From CAZXEU01 sp965207385 (lineage in GTDB: Bacteria; Bacteroidota; Rhodothermia; Rhodothermales; Bin80): a stretch of 64,000 nucleotides of DNA. The stretch's first letter is position 1. Every line of letters starts with the position of its first letter. The stretch spans positions 1,240,001-1,304,000 of the forward strand of contig CBDBLZ010000021.1 in assembly GCA_965207385.1 (NCBI GenBank). Direction: 5' to 3'. Shown here one piece after another: positions 27,709 to 35,660 of the stretch. The notes beneath the pieces are model-generated. The model did no database searches and was not told the DNA's origin. It worked only from the letters and a program-made list of their open reading frames with translations. A program made the translations under genes and the position numbers.

Positions 27709-27942
27709 CTACGGCCCGCCGTCAAGCCGGATCGTTTCACATTGCACCCTGCCATCCACCCATGAGCAGGCGGTACAAGATTCTTCGTTTACCGAGCATC
27801 TGACGTCACCGCTGCACTTCAAACCGGCGCGGGAAGAGCAGTAGGCCGTGCCACTTCCCAATTGAGACGTTGCCGATGTATGCAGGCACGAGCTAAGAAG
27901 CACTAGGGCCGACGCCGCAAGTATGCCTAATGCCTGCCTCAT
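27709..27942 (-). CDS. Small Cys-rich lipoprotein, function unknown
   Basis: 77 residues. The signal peptide MRQALGILAASALVLLSSC has a lipobox (LLSSC), and six further cysteines lie in the mature part (AYC, LKC, VRC, ESC, TAC, VQC), which suggests disulfide-stabilised structure in the periplasm or on the surface. No domain recognised. It is upstream of the nonsense-split secreted gene in the same orientation. Confidence 0.5.
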   Translation of the reverse strand: MRQALGILAASALVLLSSCLHTSATSQLGSGTAYCSSRAGLKCSGDVRCSVNEESCTACSWVDGRVQCETIRLDGGP

Positions 27943-28164
27943 GATTAGGCCTGCCTGGTTTTCCTGGTCCCAATCTACAATTCCAGCTCATGGAATGCGC
28001 TGAATCCAGATATTGACCAGGATGCACACCATCCTGCAAGCGGCCGTCCGGATACCGGGCAACAGGCCTGAGTGCTTTCGCCCTATGATTTGCGGCGCAG
28101 TGCCCGCTGCCATGTGTGGATAAGCTGGGTGATGCGCCTTCACACCGGGGGGCAGGAATCGGAT

Positions 28165-28917
28165 ATGGGCGAGGGAGCACCTAACACTGTCATAACGGGG
28201 CGCAATCCGGTGCGGGAAGCCCTGCAGCTCGAACCCGAAGCTCTCGAGCAGGTGCTGGTGCAGCAGGGAACAAAAGGACTCGGCGCCATTCGCCGTGCGG
28301 CCGCTGCAGCGAGGATTCCCGTCAAGACGGTTCCGCCACAGCGACTGGGACGCATTGCGGCGGGTGGGCGCCACCAGGGGGTCGTAGCCATCCGGGCTGC
28401 CGTAGCCTTCCTGAGCCTTGAGAAAATGCTCGCCGGTGTGGCGCCGGATCTGGACACCGTGAGGCAGAAGAAGCCTCGTATCCTGGCGCTGGATCGCATC
28501 CAGGATCCGCGCAATTTCGGCGCGCTTGTTCGCAGTGCCGTAGCCGCCGGCGTAGGCGGAATCGTAGTACCTAGCCGCAAGATGGCACCCGTAAATGCAC
28601 CCATGATCAAGGCCAGTGCAGGCACGGCTCTGCGAGTGCCGATTGCCCGCACCGATGACCTGGCGCGTGCTCTGGACGGTATGAAAGAGCGGGGCTACTA
28701 CGTCGTGGGAGCGGTTCAGAACGGAGGTGTATCAATATGGGAGACCGACTGGGACCGACCGTTTGCCCTTGTTGTGGGCAGTGAGGGTTCCGGTTTGCGG
28801 GATCGCGTAGCTCGTCAATGTGACTTTCTTGTTTCCATCCCGATGCCGGGCGACGTGGAATCCTTGAATGTGTCCGTTGCTGCGGGAATCATACTGTTTG
28901 CGGCTACCTCCCGTTAG
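28165..28917 (+). CDS. rlmB: 23S rRNA (guanosine-2'-O)-methyltransferase, TrmH/RlmB family
   Basis: 250 residues. An N-terminal SpoU substrate-binding domain (GRNPVREALQ, residues about 8-85) precedes a SPOUT knot with motif 1 LDRIQDPRNFGALVRSA, motif 2 LVVGSEGSGLR and motif 3 IPMPGDVESLNVSVAAGI. The pattern fits RlmB, which methylates G2251 of 23S rRNA. An in-frame extension to 28072 lacks similarity. A 9-bp-stem hairpin lies 47 bases after the stop. Confidence 0.92.
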   Translation: MGEGAPNTVITGRNPVREALQLEPEALEQVLVQQGTKGLGAIRRAAAAARIPVKTVPPQRLGRIAAGGRHQGVVAIRAAVAFLSLEKMLAGVAPDLDTVRQKKPRILALDRIQDPRNFGALVRSAVAAGVGGIVVPSRKMAPVNAPMIKASAGTALRVPIARTDDLARALDGMKERGYYVVGAVQNGGVSIWETDWDRPFALVVGSEGSGLRDRVARQCDFLVSIPMPGDVESLNVSVAAGIILFAATSR

Positions 28918-29647
28918 CTAAGCCGGGGAAGCTGCGTACGGACGATGGCAAAGGGCAAATGCTGCGATCCCGGACCATGTACAGAGGCCGGGATCGTGGG
29001 GCGTACTGGGCTCTAGCGCGCGCTGCGACGCCGCCGGATGCTCATCCGTGTCGGGCCGGCTGGGACAATTCGAGCCATATACTGCCTGTTCGGTGGTAGG
29101 GCGAGACTGGCGCCGCGATTTGATCGCAAGTCAGCTTCCCGGCGGAGGGCGGTCCGGTTCTGCTGCAGATCGGCAAGTCGACAGTTGGTGTCTGAAGCAT
29201 TTCGGGGCAGTGCGGCGGCTCAAGAGGCCCAGTGCAATCTCCATCGTGGCGTTGAGCCCAAGGCGAGTGCCGGGTTTGCCGGGAGCCGCGTCGCTCCTTG
29301 CAGACGAGCGTGCAGCCGGCCCGCGGGCATGACAATTCCGCATCGCGCCAATTCGAACAAGCCTTATCGCGGCGCCCAGGGCCGAGAATCTCTTCGGAGA
29401 TTGCTGACGTGATTGCCAGAGACCGCTATGGCATGGAACGGTCCCATCTGCCCCTACATTCAACGGTATTGGACGCGTCTTCAGGCACCGAGCCCGTACT
29501 GATCAGACCGGCTCATGTGGCGAATCAAGGGTGGCAATGCGATTTCGTCAAGCATTGGGAGTTGGGTCCAGACGGCCTTTGACCACATTCCGGAACATGG
29601 TCTTGCTGGTCTGCCGCAAGTGGTCGGCCATTCCCAAACCAAGTCCG
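28918..29647. other. 730-base gap without a supported gene
   Basis: Apart from the hairpin at 28965-28996, I see only short frames lacking motifs. An open frame runs from 29531 into the propeller gene, but its first 39 codons have no signal-like or family sequence. Confidence 0.45.
28965..28996 (+). terminator. Hairpin downstream of rlmB
   Basis: CGATCCCGG (28965-28973) pairs perfectly with CCGGGATCG (28988-28996) around a 14-base loop. No T-run follows. Probably a transcript 3' end structure. Confidence 0.4.
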
Positions 29648-30679
29648 ATGCCGCTCTGGCCTAGCTACCTGCACCGGGCGCGGCTAGACGGATTGCTGAT
29701 CCTGGCCTTGCTACTAACCTACTGTGGCATTCCGGAAGGCCCAGCCGGAGACCCGCCGGTTCTCCGGCTGGTCAAGGTCGACAGTCTGCTCATTGACGGG
29801 GCTCGAACCGGCCTTGGAATTACTTCGATGAGACAGTTTCAGGACTCCACCTACGTGTTTGTTGACCAGTTCACTCAAAGCCTTTCGACGCTCGACCGGG
29901 AGGGCGGCACGTTGCGCCAGATTGGAATGCAGGGGGAAGGCCCGGGAGAATACGGCCGGCCGATGTTCTTGCGCACGATCGGAGACTCCGCGATCGCCTT
30001 TACCGACCTGACCAATCCGCACGTCAAGATGCTCTCACGGTCCGGGCGGCAGTGGCACCAGGTCTCGCACACCAATGGAGGAGCGAGACCCTTTGATGTG
30101 GTCGGCAATATGCTTCTGATTCAGCGACTGTCGGACCACCGGCTGACAGTCCACGATTTGAATGGGGACGAGCTGGAACGGCTATTTCCCATTTCAACCG
30201 AGCTGCCGATCCTGAGCCGGGTTCCCGGCGGCGGCGTTGTCATACTGGACGGTCGCGCGTACACAATGAACGGAGTGGAGACGCGGATTTTCGTCTACGA
30301 CTTGCAGACCGGCGAGACGACGACCATCGATCCGCCTGCCTGGCAGCGCTACCCGGCGAACAAGGACTATGAAGTGCTAAGATCCATCACAATGGGGGAT
30401 TGGAATCGAGCGCGCGATCGCTTCGCCGCCGTCCTGCATTTCGACGGCCTGTACCTCGATGAAGCGGGAATCGCATACTTCCTAGCCGTATTGATGCACG
30501 GGGATCAGTGGACACTTCAGATTCTCTCCCTTGGCGGAGAGCTGTTGTTGGAGAGGAATGAACCGGACGAATGGTATGTCGGAAACTCAGGCGACCGCGT
30601 ACATACCGTTTCCTTTCTTCCCTCAGATTCCGAAGAGGACGATATCTTGATTCGTACGTACCAACTGCAGGCTGATTGA
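29648..30679 (+). CDS. 6-bladed beta-propeller protein, exported
   Basis: 343 residues. The ATG at 29648 places a hydrophobic export segment (LDGLLILALLLTYC) near residues 13-26, possibly a weak lipobox. The propeller part has the characteristic blade motif GMQGEGPGEYGRP near residue 95, then repeated strands such as IAFTDLTNPHVKML and LTVHDLNGDELERL. Bacteroidota encode many such lipoproteins, whose ligands are unknown. Unlike the paralogous pair at 53942 and 55519, this one keeps the GEGPGEY motif and belongs to a different subgroup. It converges with a Zn-protease gene. Confidence 0.75.
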   Translation: MPLWPSYLHRARLDGLLILALLLTYCGIPEGPAGDPPVLRLVKVDSLLIDGARTGLGITSMRQFQDSTYVFVDQFTQSLSTLDREGGTLRQIGMQGEGPGEYGRPMFLRTIGDSAIAFTDLTNPHVKMLSRSGRQWHQVSHTNGGARPFDVVGNMLLIQRLSDHRLTVHDLNGDELERLFPISTELPILSRVPGGGVVILDGRAYTMNGVETRIFVYDLQTGETTTIDPPAWQRYPANKDYEVLRSITMGDWNRARDRFAAVLHFDGLYLDEAGIAYFLAVLMHGDQWTLQILSLGGELLLERNEPDEWYVGNSGDRVHTVSFLPSDSEEDDILIRTYQLQAD

Positions 30680-30836
30680 CCCCATATCCGCCCTGCGCCA
30701 GTTCCCAAGTCGCTTGAGGACCTCGGCGTGGCAGGTGCTTGTCCGGAGATTATCACGAACACTTGCGCGCCATTCGCGCCACAATTCACCGACGCTGCCA
30801 ATGAGGCGACAAGGCTAAGCCTGCTACCTACGCGAG

Positions 30837-31841
30837 TCAGCGTGGCTGGGGCGAGTATCCACTCTCATCGAAAATCTTCCGGGCCGGTAACCGGAAGAGA
30901 TCCGAAAGGGCGCTACGGCCATGCCTGGCGATATATGCCTCCGAAATTCTGTATCCGAGGAAGTAGCCTACGCCGGTCGGCCCGTCAGGGTGCAATCGCA
31001 GGTCGGCCCGCTGGTATCGGTCAGTGACTGCTCGACTGCTGTCTTCAAGCTGTGCCGCAGCCATGCTCCACAGCTCGGATTCGTGAGCGATGGCCCAGGC
31101 CCATTCAGCCTTGGAGTACCCCAACGCCTCGGCGGGGTCCATGTCGCCACCCCAATAAACGTCCTCGAAGTAAACGGCCGCGCCTTCGTCCATCGTTATG
31201 GCCAGTACGTTTCGGGGTTCGGGATCTGATTCCAAGTGTCGGAGCACGTGCGCCACTTCGTGGGGAATTGCCCGGTGCATGTCCTCTGCGCTGGCATGGC
31301 TCCCGAAGAAATCGACCAGCATTCGCCCGTCTGACAACCCTCCCATGCCGGCCCAGCCAGGGCCATAGACGAGATGCCACTCGGCGCAGCCCCGAATTCC
31401 GCTCAGCTCTGCCGCTCTTGCTGTTGTTTCGGCGATCACGCGCGGTAGGTCGATCTGCGTCGGGAATGCCCGGTTGGGGTGGGCTGCAAGATCCACGTTG
31501 CGCAGCACCCACCTGTTGAAATCGCCGGCATAGCCATTCCAGAATTCGGCGTACGGCGCGTAGACACTGTCGCGGAGCATCTTTGCCCGATCTGACATTG
31601 GCCCGCTGGCAGTAAGGTGAATGGCCCGGACCTGGGCTTTCCACACGTTGTGAATCCGGACACAGCCGCCCATAGCAGAATCCTGAAGTGCAGGATCCGC
31701 CTCAACCGCCGCGAAGAGCGCTGGCAGTCCTTCCGGCGGCACGTAAGGCAATCGGTTGCACGCAAGACTCAGCAGCGCCAAGGCCATCGCAGGGATCCGG
31801 CTCCAGCTTCGTCCTTCGTGCTTGCGTGCCGGAGTATTCAT
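30837..31841 (-). CDS. Lipoprotein Zn-metallopeptidase-like protein (DUF2268-like)
   Basis: 334 residues from the ATG at 31841, which yields a signal peptide with lipobox LSLAC near residue 25. A zinc site HEVAH (His194, Glu195, His198) is followed 21 residues later by Glu219 in MDEGAAVYFE, the gluzincin spacing. The C-terminal GYFLGYRISEAYI resembles the DUF2268 predicted zinc proteases. Substrate unknown; probably acts in the periplasm or on the cell surface. The open frame extends 76 codons upstream without export signal or similarity. Confidence 0.75.
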   Translation of the reverse strand: MNTPARKHEGRSWSRIPAMALALLSLACNRLPYVPPEGLPALFAAVEADPALQDSAMGGCVRIHNVWKAQVRAIHLTASGPMSDRAKMLRDSVYAPYAEFWNGYAGDFNRWVLRNVDLAAHPNRAFPTQIDLPRVIAETTARAAELSGIRGCAEWHLVYGPGWAGMGGLSDGRMLVDFFGSHASAEDMHRAIPHEVAHVLRHLESDPEPRNVLAITMDEGAAVYFEDVYWGGDMDPAEALGYSKAEWAWAIAHESELWSMAAAQLEDSSRAVTDRYQRADLRLHPDGPTGVGYFLGYRISEAYIARHGRSALSDLFRLPARKIFDESGYSPQPR

Positions 31842-32237
31842 GAGAGGCGGTGACTTCGAAGGCTCTCGTGGTCTGATGTCTACCCCAAGCGACGGCCATT
31901 GTGTCCCGAGCAATCGAAGATGAGCCAGCTCGACCGCGCCCTCTGGGGATCTACGAGCAGCAGCCGGCACTGAAAGGCGGTCCTTGTCACCTCCCCATTC
32001 GGCAGGAAGCGTACCCTGCTCGATGCCAGACAGGGACGTGCAATCCCGGGTAGCATCAAGCTGCCCCAATGGGTCTAGGCGTTGAAGCGGGAATATGCAC
32101 TGATCTGCCTTGGATTGCCCGCGGTATGCATGCCCGCAGGCTGCCGACCGCCAGGCCGGGAGGCCCCGATCACGGAATTGCTTCGAATGCCGTGCGGGCC
32201 GGAATGTGGCTCATCCTACTTCCTACAGGGCAGCCCG
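31842..32237. other. 396-base gap without a supported gene
   Basis: It lies between the start of the Zn-peptidase lipoprotein gene and the stop of the flippase-like gene, both on the minus strand. Nothing recognised. Confidence 0.45.
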
Positions 32238-33278
32238 CTAATGTCGGGCGAGTGGTCTCGCTCCAAATGTCAGGTGGCCCGTGCCCTGCACGAGAATGAT
32301 GAGCAGCCCCAACAGCGCATACAGAACGAGCTGCGCACCATGGACGAATACGGCGTACGTAACCGCCAGCGGAGCCGGAACGCCGAAGAGCGACACAAGC
32401 GTGATGCGGGTAATGTAATGAAAGGACCCGATGCCGCCCGGCGCCGGAACGACTACACCTATCGCTCCGATGAACATGATCACCAAAGCATCCAGGAATG
32501 ACAGGGCGTACGGACGCGCAATGTCAAACATGACCAGTGGAATGTAGGCCATACCCGCGTACAGCAAGAACATCAATACGGTACTTATGATCAGCGCGGT
32601 CTTCCTCGTTGAGTGCCTGGCAGAAAGCAGGCCGTCCCGGAACGAATGCCAGATTCTCTTCAGCTTGTCCGTTGGAATCAGGCCCCTGCGCAACAGGGTG
32701 TAGGCGCCAGCCAATGCTACAATGACAGCCAGAGCCGCAAATACGGCAACTGTGCCTCGCATGGCGGCCACGGACTGGACAGCCGGCTCTAGAAGCGCTT
32801 CTTGTACGATGTCTGCCTGGTCCAGCAGGAGCACCAGCGAAACTGCCAGCCCGGCCAGGAGGGCCATGACGTCCAAAATGCGCTCGGTCACGACGGTGCC
32901 GAATACAGCTCCGAGGCGCAGCTTTGCAAGTCCGGCTACATGGGTGCACCGAACCAGCTCGCCCACGCGCGGAAGCGCATAGTTGACCATGTAGCCGATC
33001 ATGACTCCTCCAAAAGCGGTCTTTAGCGGTACGTGCGGCCGTTCCGGAAGCGCGCGCATGAGCTCCTGCCACCTCCATGCACGGATAACGTGGCTTGCAA
33101 GGGCAACGGCAATCAGGGGCGCAAGCCACGCGTACGAGCCCTGCTTCAGCGCCGACAGCACTTCATCCAGACTGACGCCGCGAAGGGCGAGATAGAATAG
33201 CCCGAGGGCCAGCACGATAAGCCCCGTGCGCCCGACTGCGCGGAGCGGACGGGAATCAGTATCGAATGGCGCCAGCAC
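32238..33278 (-). CDS. Flippase-like membrane protein (lysylphosphatidylglycerol synthase TM / UPF0104 family)
   Basis: 346 residues with about eight hydrophobic segments. Family blocks: HVIRAWRWQELMRAL, FGGVMIGYMVNYALPRVGELVRC, FGTVVTERILDVMALL and the late VVPAPGGIGSFHYITRITLVSLFGVP. Members are inner-membrane proteins related to the transmembrane half of MprF and are often suggested to move lipids or glycolipids. It starts 2 bases after the LolA-like gene stop, so the two are cotranscribed and possibly linked in envelope lipid traffic. Confidence 0.88.
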   Translation of the reverse strand: MLAPFDTDSRPLRAVGRTGLIVLALGLFYLALRGVSLDEVLSALKQGSYAWLAPLIAVALASHVIRAWRWQELMRALPERPHVPLKTAFGGVMIGYMVNYALPRVGELVRCTHVAGLAKLRLGAVFGTVVTERILDVMALLAGLAVSLVLLLDQADIVQEALLEPAVQSVAAMRGTVAVFAALAVIVALAGAYTLLRRGLIPTDKLKRIWHSFRDGLLSARHSTRKTALIISTVLMFLLYAGMAYIPLVMFDIARPYALSFLDALVIMFIGAIGVVVPAPGGIGSFHYITRITLVSLFGVPAPLAVTYAVFVHGAQLVLYALLGLLIILVQGTGHLTFGARPLARH

Positions 33279-33280
33279 GC

Positions 33281-33919
33281 TTAGAAGCGCATATCGATTA
33301 CTTCAGCATCCACCGGAGGCACGAAGCCGAATGCACCGGCGTCGATTCTGGCATCCAGCTCGATGTTATCGAAGGTAATGGCCACGTGTACGGTACCGTC
33401 CTGGGATTCAATGCGAGTGACCAGGCCGTCCTGACGGCGAAGCCAGAGCGACAAATCCCTTATCGATTCGTAGTCTGAGCGCGGCGAGAGACGGATGACA
33501 TCATGCATGGCGCCGCCAAGGGCTGCCTCATCCGCGCCTACAACCTCGAAGCGGGAGCCGATGTCGCCAAGCGCCGAGCCAAGTGAAAGAATGTCGTTTC
33601 CGCCTTCCAGGCTCGTGATGATGACCTGGTTTTCTTCGCGGCGATACAGTGTGGAAACATCGTCCGCCACCACGAGGACGTCACTCTCCGTTTCGATCCG
33701 ATATCGCTGCCCGCTGAGTTGCAAGCGTCCGCGCTGCTGCTGGGGCGTGTCCCAGTAGTCGGAGTTCGCAACGAGGTAAAACTCGGCCATTAGCGACGTA
33801 TCCGCGTTATAGATCGCCTGCAGCCGATTCAGGATGGCTTGGCTGTCCTGAGCGCCGGCGGCCAGGAACGGTACCAACACGCATGCCAGCGGCAGCACTT
33901 GTCTAAGGGTGCGGCGCAT
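33281..33919 (-). CDS. LolA-like outer-membrane lipoprotein carrier protein
   Basis: 212 residues from the ATG at 33919, with signal peptide MRRTLRQVLPLACVLVPFLAAGA. The mature domain has the LolA/LolB half-barrel pattern: ILNRLQAIYNADTSLMAEF, LQLSGQRYRIETESDVLVVADD, TLYRREENQVIITSLE and a C-terminal VAITFDNIELDARIDAGAFGFVPP. LolA carries lipoproteins across the periplasm. Sited directly upstream of the flippase-like gene. The upstream frame to 34078 overlaps the divergent gene and is rejected. Confidence 0.85.
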   Translation of the reverse strand: MRRTLRQVLPLACVLVPFLAAGAQDSQAILNRLQAIYNADTSLMAEFYLVANSDYWDTPQQQRGRLQLSGQRYRIETESDVLVVADDVSTLYRREENQVIITSLEGGNDILSLGSALGDIGSRFEVVGADEAALGGAMHDVIRLSPRSDYESIRDLSLWLRRQDGLVTRIESQDGTVHVAITFDNIELDARIDAGAFGFVPPVDAEVIDMRF

Positions 33920-33972
33920 GGCCGTACAACCATGCCTGAAGAATCTTGTTCGACTTCGTGGGAGTTGCGCTG

Positions 33973-34464
33973 ATGACCGGGAAAGGCAGTACCGACCTTG
34001 ACCTGCGGATCGTGAGCGGAGGTCAGACCGGAGTGGACAGGGCGGCCCTTGATGCCGCGCTTTGCGCCGGGCTGGCAATGGGCGGATGGTGTCCCAGGAA
34101 TCGCCGCGCCGAGGACGGCATCGTTCCCGCCCAATACCCGCTAACGGAGACGCCTTCCGGCGAGTATGCCGAACGAACGGAGTGGAATGTGCGCGACAGT
34201 GATGCTACGCTGATAGTGGGCAGCCTCCGAAGCTCGCCTGGAACCGCACAAACGCGGGAATTTGCCCGCTTGTATGGCAGGCCGTGTCTCGAATTGGAGC
34301 CGGAGCAACATGCGAGGGTCGGCGCTGTCGTGGAATGGATGCGAAGCGGCAACATTCGCGTCCTCAACGTTGCCGGTCCGCGAGAGAGCGAGCGTTCGCG
34401 CATCTATGAGCAGGCGCGCAGCATTCTGGACCGTCTGTTCGAAGCCTGGCGGGCCTGTCGCTAG
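33973..34464 (+). CDS. Putative molybdenum carrier / YpsA-SLOG-like Rossmann protein
   Basis: 163 residues. The N-terminal VSGGQTGVDRAALDAAL motif and WCPRNRRAEDG are the hallmark of the putative molybdenum-carrier family, which belongs to the SLOG/LOG nucleotide-binding Rossmann group. NVRDSDATLIV and VAGPRESE are also typical. The exact role in cells is unsettled. An upstream in-frame ATG at 33946 is an alternative start. Its 3' end overlaps the convergent class V aminotransferase gene by 4 bases. Confidence 0.85.
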   Translation: MTGKGSTDLDLRIVSGGQTGVDRAALDAALCAGLAMGGWCPRNRRAEDGIVPAQYPLTETPSGEYAERTEWNVRDSDATLIVGSLRSSPGTAQTREFARLYGRPCLELEPEQHARVGAVVEWMRSGNIRVLNVAGPRESERSRIYEQARSILDRLFEAWRACR

Positions 34465-35633
34465 GTACCTGCTACAACGACTTGCCGCTTCACGTCAGCG
34501 GCTGCTACCAGCGCGTCCCGCAAGGCTTCCATGTCCTGGGCGTCATTGTAAACGTGGGGAGAGACCCGGATCGCGTCTCCGCGCACCGACACGGAAACGT
34601 GCCGAAGGCCCAGTTCGGTCTTCAGCCGCTCCATGGACACCCCTTCCGGCAGCCGGATCCCGAACAGGTGGGCCGCGCGGTTTGCGGCATCGCTGATGCG
34701 GTAGCCGAGTTCGCGGACATCCTTGATCAGTTCGCTGGTAAGCGCACCAACATACTCCTGTATGCCTGCAGGCTGCCATGCCAGGACCTGGCGAAGCCCT
34801 GCAACCAGCATCGGTAGCAGCGCGAAATTGCTCCGCTCGCCGACATCGAACCGAATGGCCCCGGGCTGGTAGGCCGGCTGATACGCAACCAGGCCGTCAA
34901 ACTGCTCACTGCCCCTTCTGGCCATCCACGTTTCTTCAAGCGGGATGCCGCTGGCAAACCTGTCTCCGACGTACATGGCTCCTGTGCTGTAGGGCCCCAT
35001 TAGCCATTTGTAGGCAGCGCACACCAGGGCGTCCAGCCCCAGGGCACGTGCATCAATGTCCAGTGCTCCGGCAGACTGCGTGGCATCCACAATGAATGCG
35101 GCCCCAACCTCCCTGACCCTGGCCGACACGGCCTCGAGGTCGAATCGCGTTCCATCCGCCCAGTGCACGGCGCTCATGGCAACCAGTGCCGTGCCTTCAT
35201 CAACGGCCTCCAGAATCTGCTCATTCCACGACGACGTCGAACTGGAAGGCCCCACGGTACGAAAATGCGCGCCGCTTTCCTCCGCCAGGCGCCTCCAGGT
35301 ATAGACATTGCTCGGAAACTGCTCGTGCATGACCACCAGGTTCTGGCCACGGCCCACGGCCAGATTGCGGGCTGCCGTGGCCAGTCCGTACGACGCGGCC
35401 GGGATAAGGGCTACGCTGTCCGCCGGAACACCGACCAGGCGGCCGAAGAGGCGTCGTGCTTCGTCGCTCTCCTCGAAAAACATGGACGGCGCAATCGATG
35501 AAGGGTCGCGCTTGCGCCGCAGGCCCTCAAGGCCCGCGTTCTCGACGCTGCGGGCCAGCGGCGACATGTAGGCGCAATTGAGGTAGTGCAACCCGGCCGG
35601 CAGCGAGAAAAGATGTTTCTGGCAGGATAGCAT
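34461..35633 (-). CDS. Class V aminotransferase-fold PLP enzyme (cysteine desulfurase/isopenicillin-N-epimerase-like)
   Basis: 390 residues. Fold type I PLP protein: HYLNCAYMSPL opening, VALIPAASYGLATAARNL near residue 75, AFIVDATQSAGALDID near 178, and the PLP-binding Lys209 in CAAYKWLMGPYSTG. There is no obvious conserved SufS-type active cysteine loop, so desulfurase activity is uncertain; kynureninase, selenocysteine-lyase and epimerase activities occur in the same fold. Its start lies 27 bases downstream of the haem c protein gene's stop (35661), so the two minus-strand genes are probably cotranscribed. Confidence 0.85.
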   Translation of the reverse strand: MLSCQKHLFSLPAGLHYLNCAYMSPLARSVENAGLEGLRRKRDPSSIAPSMFFEESDEARRLFGRLVGVPADSVALIPAASYGLATAARNLAVGRGQNLVVMHEQFPSNVYTWRRLAEESGAHFRTVGPSSSTSSWNEQILEAVDEGTALVAMSAVHWADGTRFDLEAVSARVREVGAAFIVDATQSAGALDIDARALGLDALVCAAYKWLMGPYSTGAMYVGDRFASGIPLEETWMARRGSEQFDGLVAYQPAYQPGAIRFDVGERSNFALLPMLVAGLRQVLAWQPAGIQEYVGALTSELIKDVRELGYRISDAANRAAHLFGIRLPEGVSMERLKTELGLRHVSVSVRGDAIRVSPHVYNDAQDMEALRDALVAAADVKRQVVVAGT

Positions 35634-35660
35634 TCGGCAAATGATGCAGGCGAGAGCCCG

